39,843 nt of DNA from Actinacidiphila rubida (lineage in GTDB: Bacteria; Actinomycetota; Actinomycetes; Streptomycetales; Streptomycetaceae): positions 1-39,843 of the forward strand of contig NZ_FODD01000025.1 in assembly GCF_900110255.1 (NCBI RefSeq), written 5' to 3'. Shown one piece after another: positions 29,614 to 36,480 of this stretch (the first letter of the stretch is position 1; each line of letters opens with the position of its first letter). Both the position numbers and the translations under genes were made by a program. The notes below the pieces were generated by a model. The model did not search any database. It saw nothing but the letters and a program-made list of their open reading frames with translations, and was not told the origin of the DNA.

Positions 29614-30819
29614 TCAGTCGTCGTCCGTGCCGCAGGCGTCCTCGAAGGTGTCGACACCGCCGTGCAGGGACTTCAGCAGCCGGTCCCGCTCGGCCTCGTC
29701 GACGTCCACGGGCGTGACCACGCCGGGCTCGGCCAGCCGCCGGAAGCCGCCGCGGCTCTCCAGCCGTCCGCTGATCCGCACCGGCAGCCCGACCAGGTGC
29801 GCGTGCACGGCGATGCGGTACGCCTCCTCGTCCAGCCTGACCCGCACCTGGCGCACGTCGGCACCGGCCAGCACCCGCAGCCGCACGGTGCCGCCGCCGG
29901 ACGGCGCGGGCCGCCGCATCCGCACGACGGTCCCGGTCAGCCGGACCGGCACGGACGGTTCCCGGTCCCGGTAACGGGCACCGGCGGCCTCCAGGGCGGG
30001 GAGGTCGCCGGGTGAGAACTCGACGGGGTCCGGGCGGGCCGCGAACCCCTCGGGTGGCCCGGCGGCCGGCCACCAGTCCAGCTCGACGCTCACCCCTTCG
30101 GTGCCCCGCACCAGCTTGACCAGCGAGCGGGCCAGCTCGTGGCTGACGCCGAGGCCGACGGCGGCGTCGAACGCGTCGAGGCCGCCGGTGGCCCGCTGGT
30201 AGTCCACGGCGTCCCGGGTGGCCTGCAACGCCCGCAGCAGCGTGGTGGCGGTCGGCCGGCCCTCGGGCACCGGGGTGTAGGCGGTGAGCAGGTCGCCGCC
30301 CAGCGCCGAGCCGCCGGGTCCGACCAGCACGCTGTCGAGGAACGCGGCCGCCTGCGGGCCGTGCCGCTCCCCGAAGTAGGCCGCCGGGCGCAGCGCGGCC
30401 CGCGCGCCGGCCAGCAGCATCGCGCGGGCGGCGGACCTGAGCTGGTCGGAGGTGGCCCAGGGCACGCCGGGACCGCTGCCGGGCACGTCCCGGGTCCAGC
30501 GGATCGCGTCGCCCGGCACGGTCAGCGCGCGCAGCACCTCGCGCGCCGAGGGCGCCGACGAGCGGGCCAGCGCGGTGAGCGCCTCGCCCAGCAGGTCGGC
30601 GTAGTCGGCGTAGTGGGGCGGGCGGCCGCCGCGCGCCCGGGTCTCGGGCAGCAGCAGGCTGGTGCCGCCGCCGTCACCGGGCGGCGTCCAGCGGCCGTAG
30701 CGGCCGGGCGCGCCGCCGCGGCGCTGCCAGCCGTGCCGGCGCAGCAGCGCGGTCAGGACGGCGGGGTCGACGCGCTCGGGGTCTGGCGGTACGGGCTCGT
30801 CGCCGGTCAGGTGCGTCAC
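29614..30819 (-). CDS. Uncharacterised 401-residue protein coupled to DUF4365 gene
   Basis: No family recognised. The N-terminal part (1-110) is rich in Arg/Gly/Pro with aromatic segments (GWQRRGGAPGRYGRWTPP, then HYADYADLLGEAL); the middle (110-290) looks helical. The C-terminal 100 residues (VPVRLTGTVVRMRR, then LVGLPVRISGRLES, and GVVTPVDVDEAER) are beta-rich and look like an OB-type fold, as seen in nucleic-acid-binding proteins; this is inference. It ends in an acidic tail (FEDACGTDDD). The GTG at 30819 overlaps the DUF4365 stop codon by four bases and has GGAGGAAG upstream, so the two proteins are probably made together and may act together. Soluble; no signal peptide. Confidence 0.75.
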   Translation of the reverse strand: MTHLTGDEPVPPDPERVDPAVLTALLRRHGWQRRGGAPGRYGRWTPPGDGGGTSLLLPETRARGGRPPHYADYADLLGEALTALARSSAPSAREVLRALTVPGDAIRWTRDVPGSGPGVPWATSDQLRSAARAMLLAGARAALRPAAYFGERHGPQAAAFLDSVLVGPGGSALGGDLLTAYTPVPEGRPTATTLLRALQATRDAVDYQRATGGLDAFDAAVGLGVSHELARSLVKLVRGTEGVSVELDWWPAAGPPEGFAARPDPVEFSPGDLPALEAAGARYRDREPSVPVRLTGTVVRMRRPAPSGGGTVRLRVLAGADVRQVRVRLDEEAYRIAVHAHLVGLPVRISGRLESRGGFRRLAEPGVVTPVDVDEAERDRLLKSLHGGVDTFEDACGTDDD

Positions 30820-31382
30820 GGTCTTCCTCCGGCCCCGACCCGCGCCATGATCGCGCACAGCGCGCGGTCGTCGAAGATCCGCGCGGTGGGTACCCGCACG
30901 GTGGTCTTGTACCTGCCGGTCACCGGGTGTCCGGCGAGGTTGGTCCAGTAGCAGCAGTGCCGCAGTTCGAGCCGGTCGTGGCCGGCGCGCAGCCACTCCT
31001 CCTGGGTGCGCGGGACGAGCATCACGACCAGGATCTTGTGGACGGAGACGGGGGTCCTGGCGAGCTTGGCCAGGTGGTCGTTCTCCAGGGTGAACGCGAA
31101 GGAGGGACCAGGGGGGTTGGGGGCCGTCTGGTAGGTGCACTTCAGCTGCACCTTGATGGTGACCTCGTCGTCCACCGCGTGGGTGCGGGAGTTGTGGCTG
31201 ATGTGCCAGTCGATGCCGTTGTCGGGAAAGGGCTGGGCCAGGGAGCACCCGGCCGCCGCGGCGACCGCGTGCAGGTAGCCGACCTGAAGGGTCTCCATGC
31301 AGCTGGTGGTGGCGAGCCCGCCGCGCAGGGGGGCTGCCTGCTCCGGCAGCAGCCCTCCAGGCCCGGGCTGTGCGAGCGCCAT
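30816..31382 (-). CDS. DUF4365 domain protein (probable PD-(D/E)xK nuclease fold)
   Basis: A 188-residue soluble protein. The DUF4365 pattern is visible: DNGIDWH (D58) followed by VTIKVQLKCTYQ (Q79, K81), which fits the D...(Q)xK metal-site layout of PD-(D/E)xK-type nucleases. Nuclease activity is not shown. The ATG at 31382 (MALAQPGPGG) is preferred; GGAAGG is somewhat far upstream, and the frame stays open to 31505. First gene of a two-gene operon, divergent from a DEDDh exonuclease across a 217-base promoter region. It has two neighbouring cysteines (HCCYW) near residue 152. Confidence 0.82.
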   Translation of the reverse strand: MALAQPGPGGLLPEQAAPLRGGLATTSCMETLQVGYLHAVAAAAGCSLAQPFPDNGIDWHISHNSRTHAVDDEVTIKVQLKCTYQTAPNPPGPSFAFTLENDHLAKLARTPVSVHKILVVMLVPRTQEEWLRAGHDRLELRHCCYWTNLAGHPVTGRYKTTVRVPTARIFDDRALCAIMARVGAGGRP

Positions 31383-31599
31383 CGCTCTGTGTGCCTTCCG
31401 TGCGGGTGCGCCCGATCGGACGCCCGTTCGCTCCTCGTACGTTTCTCCTCTGCCCGTGTCATCTCCACCTGCGACAACTTCCAAACAATCCCGGTTCATT
31501 GACATCTCGTCATGGGTACACCGTTGGTGAGGAGTTGCCCCGACTCCTCCTCATCTCCCCTTCGACACACGCTGTTCACCGGAAACACGGGAGCCGGAC
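31383..31599. other. Divergent promoter region, DUF4365 / DEDDh exonuclease
   Basis: A 217-base gap with a locally AT-richer part (31480-31505). A perfect -35 hexamer TTGACA lies at 31499-31504 on the plus strand, but no -10 at standard spacing is evident. Holds promoters for both directions. Confidence 0.4.
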
Positions 31600-32340
31600 A
31601 TGCCGGACACGCAAGCCTGGTACGAGGGACCGCTGGCCGCCTTCGACACGGAGACGACCGGGGTGGATGTGGAGCAGGACCGGATCGTCTCCGCCGCACT
31701 GGTGGTGGAGACCGCGGACGGCCGGCCGGCCGGGACCTCCCGGTGGCTGGTCGACCCGGGGGTGCCGGTCCCCGAGTCCGCGCGGGCCGTGCACGGTCTG
31801 TCGGACGCCTTCCTGCGACGGCACGGGCGGCGGCCGGCGCCCGTGATGGAGGAGCTGGCCCGGCATCTGGCGGCGGCGAGCGCGGCCGGCACACCGCTCG
31901 TGGTGATGAACGCGCCCTTCGATCTCACGCTGCTGGACCGGGAGTTGCGGCGGCACCGCGGCGTGGCACTCAGCGCGTACTTCAGCGGTCCGGCGTGGTG
32001 CGTGGTGGACCCGCGGGTCCTCGACAAGCACCTGGACCGTTACCGCAAGGGCCGCCGCACCCTGACCGACCTGTGCGCGCACTACGGCGTGGTGCTGGAC
32101 GGCGCGCACGACGCGGCGGCCGACGCGGCCGCGTCGCTGACCCTGGTCCGCGCGATCGGCCGCAGGTTCGCCGGGCGGCTCGACGGGCTGGGCCCGGCCG
32201 AGCTGCACACCCGTCAGGCGATCTGGCACGCCGCCCAGTCGCGCGGCCTCCAGGCGTGGTTCGCCAGCAACGGCTCGGACGAGCGGTGCGATCCGGCGTG
32301 GCCGCTGCGGCCGCAGCCGCCCGCGAGCGCCGCGGCCTGA
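31600..32340 (+). CDS. DEDDh 3'-5' exonuclease (DnaQ-like)
   Basis: A 246-residue exonuclease of the DnaQ superfamily. ExoI: D16-x-E18 (FDTETTG); ExoII: D108 in NAPFD; ExoIII: H170-x4-D175 (HDAAAD). All four acids and the histidine are present, so activity on DNA or RNA 3' ends is expected. It is not fused to a polymerase and lacks the epsilon C-terminal tail, so it may be a repair or RNA-processing exonuclease rather than the replicative proofreader. The ATG has GGAG seven bases upstream. A perfect 19-bp hairpin follows. Confidence 0.92.
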   Translation: MPDTQAWYEGPLAAFDTETTGVDVEQDRIVSAALVVETADGRPAGTSRWLVDPGVPVPESARAVHGLSDAFLRRHGRRPAPVMEELARHLAAASAAGTPLVVMNAPFDLTLLDRELRRHRGVALSAYFSGPAWCVVDPRVLDKHLDRYRKGRRTLTDLCAHYGVVLDGAHDAAADAAASLTLVRAIGRRFAGRLDGLGPAELHTRQAIWHAAQSRGLQAWFASNGSDERCDPAWPLRPQPPASAAA

Positions 32341-32346
32341 CACGAC

Positions 32347-32389
32347 GAGGGCGGGGTGTGCTCGCTGTTCGCGAGCACACCCCGCCCTC
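32347..32389. terminator. Bidirectional terminator, exonuclease / tRNA-Val
   Basis: A perfect 19-bp inverted repeat (32347-32365 with 32371-32389), 5-base loop, between the exonuclease gene and the convergent tRNA-Val, whose 3' end is eight bases away. Confidence 0.88.
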
Positions 32390-32396
32390 GGTGCTG

Positions 32397-32468
32397 TGGG
32401 CGATACTGGGATCGAACCAGTGACCCCTTCGGTGTGAACGAAGTGCTCTCCCGCTGAGCTAATCGCCC
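32397..32468 (-). tRNA. tRNA-Val (CAC), copy 1
   Basis: Read on the minus strand: 7-bp acceptor stem GGGCGAT/ATCGCCC, D-arm with AGCTCAGCGGGAGAGC, anticodon stem CTTCG/CGAAG with loop TTCACAC (anticodon CAC), T-arm with GGTTCGATCC. The discriminator base is A and CCA is not encoded. It is identical to the copy at 33061-33132. Confidence 0.97.
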
Positions 32469-32480
32469 GGGACGTGGTGA

Positions 32481-32510
32481 ACCATACCGGTTCGGCGCCA
32501 CGGCGTTCAA
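32481..32510 (-). promoter_or_regulatory. Promoter of tRNA-Val copy 1
   Basis: Minus-strand TTGAAC (32510-32505) and TATGGT (32486-32481), spaced 18 bases, 12 bases before the mature tRNA 5' end. This resembles a principal-sigma promoter. The -35 box overlaps the stop codon of the SRPBCC gene. Confidence 0.65.
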
Positions 32511-32974
32511 ACGAGATCGCCCGGGCCGGCGGCCAGCCGGGCGAGCAGGCCGACGCGACCGGCGCGCATCATCAGCAGGTGGTTGACGCGGAACAGCGGC
32601 CGGCACGGCAGTGCCAGCACCCGCATCAGCGTCTTGCGCACCACCACCTCCTGCTCGAACAGCAGCCGCGTCCCGCGGTCCCCGGCGCCGGGGCTGACGG
32701 TCCATCGGACCCAGCCCTCCAGGTCGCCGGTCAGCGCCACCTCCAGCACCCCATCCCGCGGATCGCGGCGCGTGGAACGGGCGTTGACGGTCAGGTCGTA
32801 CGGCAGGACCGAGCGGAAGCGCAGCACGCCGGTGGTCTCACCGGTCTGCCGGACCTCGCGGACCTGCGGCCACCACTCGGGGTAGGTGTCGGGGCGCTCC
32901 AGGACCCGGTACACCGCGTCGGGCTCCGCCCGGAGCTGCCACGTGCTGCGGAATCGGTAGTGGCTCCAGTCCAT
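32507..32974 (-). CDS. SRPBCC (START/polyketide cyclase-like) family protein
   Basis: A 155-residue single-domain protein with the helix-grip layout: FRSTWQLRAEPDAVYRVLE at the start, PEWWPQVREVR, a central beta-sheet stretch (GVLRFRSVLPYDLTV, then LEGWVRWTV, then TRLLFEQEVVV), and the long C-terminal helix (LLMMRAGRVGLLARL). Members bind hydrophobic ligands; ligand and role are unknown here. The ATG at 32974 has no strong ribosome-binding site. The gene lies between two identical tRNA-Val genes on the same strand, so recombination between them would delete it. Confidence 0.82.
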   Translation of the reverse strand: MDWSHYRFRSTWQLRAEPDAVYRVLERPDTYPEWWPQVREVRQTGETTGVLRFRSVLPYDLTVNARSTRRDPRDGVLEVALTGDLEGWVRWTVSPGAGDRGTRLLFEQEVVVRKTLMRVLALPCRPLFRVNHLLMMRAGRVGLLARLAAGPGDLV

Positions 32975-33011
32975 GCCGGGAGTCTGCCCATGCGAGGGCC
33001 CCGCGCAAAGA

Positions 33012-33052
33012 CGAGGGTCCCGAAGTCGTGGTACACGACTCCGGGACCCTCG
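33012..33052 (-). terminator. Hairpin after tRNA-Val copy 2
   Basis: Inverted repeat 33012-33030 with 33034-33052: 11 bp, one A-C mismatch, 7 bp, 3-base loop, just past the tRNA 3' end (minus strand). Confidence 0.75.
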
Positions 33053-33060
33053 GTTCCGGG

Positions 33061-33132
33061 TGGGCGATACTGGGATCGAACCAGTGACCCCTTCGGTGTG
33101 AACGAAGTGCTCTCCCGCTGAGCTAATCGCCC
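33061..33132 (-). tRNA. tRNA-Val (CAC), copy 2
   Basis: The same 72-base sequence as copy 1, anticodon CAC in loop TTCACAC, discriminator A, no encoded CCA. The flanks of the two copies differ, so the duplication does not extend beyond the gene. Confidence 0.97.
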
Positions 33133-33143
33133 CGGCGAGGACA

Positions 33144-33173
33144 ACACTACCGCACCGCGACCGGGCTCCCGAA
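33144..33173 (-). promoter_or_regulatory. Possible promoter of tRNA-Val copy 2
   Basis: Minus-strand TAGTGT (33149-33144) at the right distance from the tRNA, with TTCGGG (33173-33168) 18 bases upstream as a poor -35. Confidence 0.4.
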
Positions 33174-33199
33174 CCACCTCCGCGCCCGCCCCGGCGTCA

Positions 33200-33266
33200 C
33201 CACGACGACGCCAGAACGACTCCTGGACGGTGCCTGGACGGTGCCAGGACGGCGCCACGACGACGC
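33200..33266. repeat. Nested direct repeats upstream of ssgB
   Basis: The 12-mer CCACGACGACGC occurs at 33200-33211 and 33255-33266. Between them lie three tandem 11-mers, CCTGGACGGTG twice (33222-33232, 33233-33243) and a degenerate third (33244-33254). Confidence 0.7.
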
Positions 33267-33384
33267 ACTCCCGCATCGTCACCCTCCGCGACCGGGCACC
33301 CCGATTCGGGCCACTTTCGCGGTCACCGGGATGGCCGCCGCGCTGGTCCGGACGCTGCGCCGGACGAGGTACCAGAAGCCGCAC

Positions 33385-33403
33385 AAACCCCTCAGAGGGG
33401 TTT
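33385..33403. promoter_or_regulatory. Palindromic operator-like site before ssgB
   Basis: AAACCCCT at 33385-33392, a 3-base centre, and AGGGGTTT at 33396-33403, about 80 bases before the ssgB ATG. Its right end forms GTTT, which could serve as the -35 of a stress-type (SigH/SigB-like) promoter, although no clean GGGTA-type -10 follows. Operator function is inference. Confidence 0.5.
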
Positions 33404-33484
33404 ACAACGTCCCCGCAGGTGGCATGTCGATTTCGCCGACGTGCGAATCCCCGAGCGCACACTGAGCGAAAGGCCCTGGCGCTT

Positions 33485-33898
33485 ATGAACACCACGGTCA
33501 GCTGCGAGCTGCACCTGCGCCTCGTTGTGTCGAGCGAATCCTCACTGCCTGTACCCGCGGGCTTGCGGTACGACACGGCCGATCCGTATGCCGTGCACGC
33601 CACCTTCCACACCGGTGCCGAAGAGACGGTCGAATGGGTGTTCGCCCGCGACCTGCTCGCCGAGGGGCTGCACCGCCCCACCGGCACCGGCGACGTCCGA
33701 GTCTGGCCGTCCCGCAGCCACGGTCAGGGCGTCGTGTGCATCGCCCTCAGCTCCCCCGAGGGCGAAGCCCTGCTCGAAGCCCCGGCGCGGGCCCTGGAGT
33801 CCTTCCTGAAGCGGACGGACGCCGCGGTCCCGCCCGGCACCGAGCACCGCCATTTCGATCTGGATACGGAGCTCTCGCACATCCTCGCGGAGAGCTGA
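33485..33898 (+). CDS. ssgB: Sporulation-specific cell division protein SsgB
   Basis: A 137-residue SsgA-like protein, essentially the Streptomyces SsgB sequence (MNTTVSCELHLRLVVSSES, then DPYAVHATFHTGAEETVEW, ending LSHILAES). In Streptomyces, SsgB positions FtsZ at future septa during sporulation of aerial hyphae, recruited by SsgA. It is restricted to morphologically complex actinomycetes, so it is the best taxon marker in the window. The ATG at 33485 gives the exact family length; AAAGG is somewhat far upstream. It is monocistronic, with a large hairpin about 110 bases downstream and a repeat-rich control region upstream. Confidence 0.97.
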   Translation: MNTTVSCELHLRLVVSSESSLPVPAGLRYDTADPYAVHATFHTGAEETVEWVFARDLLAEGLHRPTGTGDVRVWPSRSHGQGVVCIALSSPEGEALLEAPARALESFLKRTDAAVPPGTEHRHFDLDTELSHILAES

Positions 33899-34007
33899 GC
33901 CCCGTCCCCCGACGTCCGGAGCCGTCCTACTCGGGGGGACAGCCCGGACCGCGACCAGCCGCCCCGACCGGCGCCTGGCCCGCACCGGCGCCTGTCGCCG
34001 CACGTAC

Positions 34008-34052
34008 GAGAGCCGTCAGCGTGGAGCCCACCGCCCCACGCCGGCGGCTCTC
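34008..34052 (+). terminator. Large hairpin between ssgB and the CGNR gene
   Basis: Stem of 8 bp (34008-34015 with 34045-34052), a 3x3 internal loop, and 6 bp (34019-34024 with 34036-34041), 11-base loop. It could terminate ssgB. It directly precedes TAGAGT (34059-34064), a good -10 for the next gene, so it might also act as an operator. Confidence 0.55.
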
Positions 34053-34058
34053 GCACGC

Positions 34059-34064
34059 TAGAGT
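34059..34064 (+). promoter_or_regulatory. Possible -10 box of the CGNR gene
   Basis: TAGAGT, 45 bases before the GTG start at 34109. No -35 hexamer matches at 16-18 bases upstream, where the hairpin arm lies; an activator may be needed. Confidence 0.4.
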
Positions 34065-34108
34065 CACCGGAACCGCAGCCGAAGATCCCGCCGGCAGGGA
34101 GCGATTCC

Positions 34109-34669
34109 GTGCTCATCAACCACGACACCAGGTGCGCTCTCGACAGCGTGGTGGACCTGGTCAACAGCCAGCCGCAGATCGAGGGCCGGGAATCGCTGGG
34201 CGACGTGGCCGCCCTGCGCCGGTTCGTGGAACAGCACCGCGTCAGCGAGGTGGGCCGGCTCGGCGAGAACGACGTCGACGCCGTGCACGCCGTCCGCGAG
34301 CGCTTCGCGGAGGTCTTCTTCGGCGCGGGCGACGACACCGCGGCCGCGACCCTCCTCAACGCCATGATCGCCGAGGCCGGGACCACGCCGCGGCTCACCG
34401 ACCACGACGGCTACGACTGGCACGTGCACTACTTCGCGCCCGGCGCCTCGCTGGCCGAGCACCTGGCCGCCGACGGCGGCATGGCGCTGGCCTTCCTGAT
34501 CGTGGCCGGCGAGCGGGAGCGGCTGCGCCGGTGCGACGCGCCGGACTGCCGGCGCGCCTTCGTCGACCTCTCGCGCAACCGCTCACGCCGCTACTGCGAC
34601 AGCCGCACGTGCGGGAACCGGCTGCACGTCGCCGCGTACCGGGCCCGCAGGCGCGAGGCCAGCGCCTGA
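34109..34669 (+). CDS. CGNR zinc-finger / ABATE domain protein
   Basis: A 186-residue probable transcription regulator. The C-terminal CGNR zinc finger has its four cysteines (C142, C147, C163, C168) with CGN followed by RLHVAAYRARRR. The N-terminal domain (1-125) is of the ABATE type that senses stress or small molecules in described relatives. The GTG at 34109 has GGGAG seven bases upstream. It follows ssgB in the same direction but is separated by a hairpin and its own -10-like box. Its targets are unknown; divergent neighbours are absent, so autoregulation is the simplest guess. Confidence 0.9.
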   Translation: MLINHDTRCALDSVVDLVNSQPQIEGRESLGDVAALRRFVEQHRVSEVGRLGENDVDAVHAVRERFAEVFFGAGDDTAAATLLNAMIAEAGTTPRLTDHDGYDWHVHYFAPGASLAEHLAADGGMALAFLIVAGERERLRRCDAPDCRRAFVDLSRNRSRRYCDSRTCGNRLHVAAYRARRREASA

Positions 34670-34711
34670 GACGGCGCGTTTCCCGGACACGACCGCGGAC
34701 ACGGACAGGGC

Positions 34712-34768
34712 CGCGGCCGCGCGGGCGGTGGCCCGGGCGTCCGGGGCGGGGTGCGGCGGCCGCGGCTC
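34712..34768. terminator. Possible bidirectional hairpin, CGNR / small membrane protein
   Basis: Perfect 11-bp inverted repeat (34712-34722 with 34758-34768) with a 35-base G+C-rich loop, between convergent genes; the right arm overlaps the stop codon of the small gene. Confidence 0.4.
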
Positions 34769-35054
34769 ACACGAAGAGCAGGTCCCACGCCGCTCCCCCG
34801 CCGATGAGCCCGCCGATCACGCACAGGAACAGCATCAGCGGCGGCTGCGACAGCGCGTAGAGGCAGCCCTTCGGCTCGGGGACCGCGGCGAGCGGTGCCG
34901 CGAGCACGGCCGGGGACGGCTCGGGGGGCGCCGGCTCGGGGACGGTCACGGTGAAGACGGGGGTCGGGCGGGGGGAGGCTCCGGCGCGGTCCTGGCACGG
35001 CGGGGCGACGCGATCCCCGGGGGAGGTCAGCACAGCCTGATGATCGCGCAGCAC
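34767..35054 (-). CDS. Small tail-anchored membrane protein, hypothetical
   Basis: A 95-residue protein (or 88 from the GTG at 35033). A Pro/Ala-rich soluble part (30-60) precedes the segment EPKGCLYALSQ and a single C-terminal hydrophobic helix rich in Gly (LMLFLCVIGGLIGGG), ending DLLFV. This is a tail-anchored or hairpin-like layout; glycine spacing suits helix packing. Nothing upstream identifies a ribosome-binding site with certainty, so the start is unsure. Coding status rests on the clean, structured C-terminus and on reading direction; no family recognised. Confidence 0.55.
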   Translation of the reverse strand: MLRDHQAVLTSPGDRVAPPCQDRAGASPRPTPVFTVTVPEPAPPEPSPAVLAAPLAAVPEPKGCLYALSQPPLMLFLCVIGGLIGGGAAWDLLFV

Positions 35055-35183
35055 AAGATCGCGGGGGCCCCAACACGCAGAGTTTACAAGGCCGTTTACC
35101 TGCGTCTCGGATCGCGGAATCCGACTGCTGAGACAGTCCGTCTCGACTAGTGTGCGTGGGTTGCCCCGATATCCGCTCGGCGC

Positions 35184-35654
35184 TCAGATGCCGCGGCGCT
35201 TGAGGATCTCCTCGACGTCGGCGAACTCCGACAGCCCGCCGTCGCCGCTCCCGCGCCTGCCGCCGCGCCCCTGCGGCAGGGCGGGCGCTGCCGCCGCCGC
35301 GGGACCCGGGCCGCCCGCCGGCACCGCGGCCCGCCCGCTCCCGCCGGCCGCCGCCTCCTCGCCCCGGCCGCTGCCGGAGATCAGGCGCGTGGCGCCGTAC
35401 AGCAGGACCGAGCAGGCGATCACGCCGAAGCCGATCCACACCGTGGGCCTGAGGACGAGATCGGCCGCCCAGTCGGCGACGGCGGTGCCGATCCGGCGGC
35501 CGAGCGTGACCAGGCCGGCCATCGCCAGGCCGACGGGCAGCAGCGACACCGCGGCGATACGGGTGGCCCGCAGGTACCTGCGGCGGTAGGCCGTCCGCAC
35601 GGCGAGAGCGAGGCCGGCGACGGACAGGGCGGCGCAAAGGGCGGTGGTCAGCAT
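35184..35654 (-). CDS. Membrane protein, hypothetical, 156 residues
   Basis: Three hydrophobic helices are apparent (about 2-20, 32-52 and 72-92), then a low-complexity Gly/Ala/Pro tail (95-135) and a short charged C-terminus, FADVEEILKRRGI, that looks like a conserved docking peptide. The ATG at 35654 has GGGAG about 9 bases upstream. Function unknown. It is divergent from the DsbA-like gene and is followed on the same strand by the small tail-anchored protein. Confidence 0.7.
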   Translation of the reverse strand: MLTTALCAALSVAGLALAVRTAYRRRYLRATRIAAVSLLPVGLAMAGLVTLGRRIGTAVADWAADLVLRPTVWIGFGVIACSVLLYGATRLISGSGRGEEAAAGGSGRAAVPAGGPGPAAAAAPALPQGRGGRRGSGDGGLSEFADVEEILKRRGI

Positions 35655-35841
35655 CCTGCGGCTCCCTGCGGGTCACGGCCGGCCGCCGGGCCCGGCCGGA
35701 GCCCCGCGGTAACGCGTCCCCCCATCGTGCCCCCGCTCCCCGCCCCGTGGCCACGGACCTGCGCCGACTTCAGGGGGATCTCCGGGACGCCTCCTCCGCT
35801 GGTGGCAAGGAGGCCTCCTCCGTGAGTGGGAGACTGACCGC

Positions 35842-36363
35842 ATGACGCACCCCTCCCCCGCTTCCCCCGCCCGCCGGCCGGTCGTCCTCGACGTCTGGTG
35901 CGAGCTGCAGTGCCCGGACTGCCGGACCGCCCTGGACGACCTGGCGGCGCTGCGCGAGCGGTACGGCGACGACCTCGCCATCCAGCTGCGGCACTTCCCC
36001 CTGGAGAAGCACAAGCACGCGCTGGCGGCGGCCCAGGCGTTCGAGGAGGCGTTCGCGCAGGGCGCGGCGTGGCCGTACGCGGAGGCGGTCCTGGCCCGCG
36101 TGGAGGAGCTCGACCGGCACGGCGAGCAGCTGCTGATCGACGTCGCCCGCGAGCTGGGCCTGGACGCGGACGAGATGGACACGGCCCTGATCGACGGCCG
36201 CCACCTGCTCATCGTCGACTCCGACATCGCCGAGGGCCGCGCCATCGGTGTCAAGGGCACCCCCACCTACGTCATCGGCGGCGAACTCCTCGACGGCTCC
36301 AAGTCCCAGGACGGTCTCCGCTCCCGCATCGAGTCCCTCACCGACGCCCTCCTCACCCCCTGA
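35842..36363 (+). CDS. DsbA family thioredoxin-fold protein
   Basis: A 173-residue protein with the C24-P-D-C27 active site (ELQCPDCRTAL), a helical insertion (about 60-130) and the cis-proline loop GTPTYVIGG near 145, as in DsbA and FrnE-type oxidoreductases. There is no signal peptide or lipobox, so it should act in the cytoplasm, probably as a disulfide reductase or isomerase. GGGAG lies about 10 bases before the ATG. It faces the GNAT gene across a hairpin-containing gap. Confidence 0.9.
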   Translation: MTHPSPASPARRPVVLDVWCELQCPDCRTALDDLAALRERYGDDLAIQLRHFPLEKHKHALAAAQAFEEAFAQGAAWPYAEAVLARVEELDRHGEQLLIDVARELGLDADEMDTALIDGRHLLIVDSDIAEGRAIGVKGTPTYVIGGELLDGSKSQDGLRSRIESLTDALLTP

Positions 36364-36374
36364 CCCCAGCCGCG

Positions 36375-36434
36375 GGGCCCCACCCGGGGCACGAGGACCA
36401 CGTCGTGCGCCGGACGCAGTGCCCCGGTGGGCCC
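36375..36434. terminator. Possible bidirectional hairpin, DsbA-like / GNAT
   Basis: Imperfect inverted repeat 36375-36392 with 36419-36434, 26-base loop, between convergent genes. Confidence 0.45.
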
Positions 36435-36480
36435 GCCCTGCCCCGTCAGGGGACGGCGCGGGGAACGGCGCGAGCCCGTC

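Larger units (their letters stand above)
33133..33484. other. Repeat-rich upstream region of ssgB
   Basis: A 352-base gap between tRNA-Val copy 2 (minus) and ssgB (plus). It holds the tRNA promoter candidate, a 12-mer direct repeat (33200-33211 and 33255-33266) enclosing three tandem 11-mers (33222-33254), and an 8-bp palindrome with a 3-base centre at 33385-33403. It probably contains the developmental control region of ssgB. Confidence 0.55.

Noticed and set aside
33200..33266. CRISPR array
   Set aside because: The repeats are 11-12 bases and adjacent or nested, without regular spacers or cas genes.
34640..35754. Frame of nearly 390 codons on the minus strand covering the small membrane genes
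   Set aside because: The translation is Arg/Gly/Pro-rich low-complexity, as for antisense frames; the shorter frames give clean membrane helices.
35842..36363. Secreted DsbA partner of the VKOR protein
   Set aside because: The N-terminus (MTHPSPASPARRP) has no hydrophobic signal segment, so it should stay in the cytoplasm, and it is 35 kb away.
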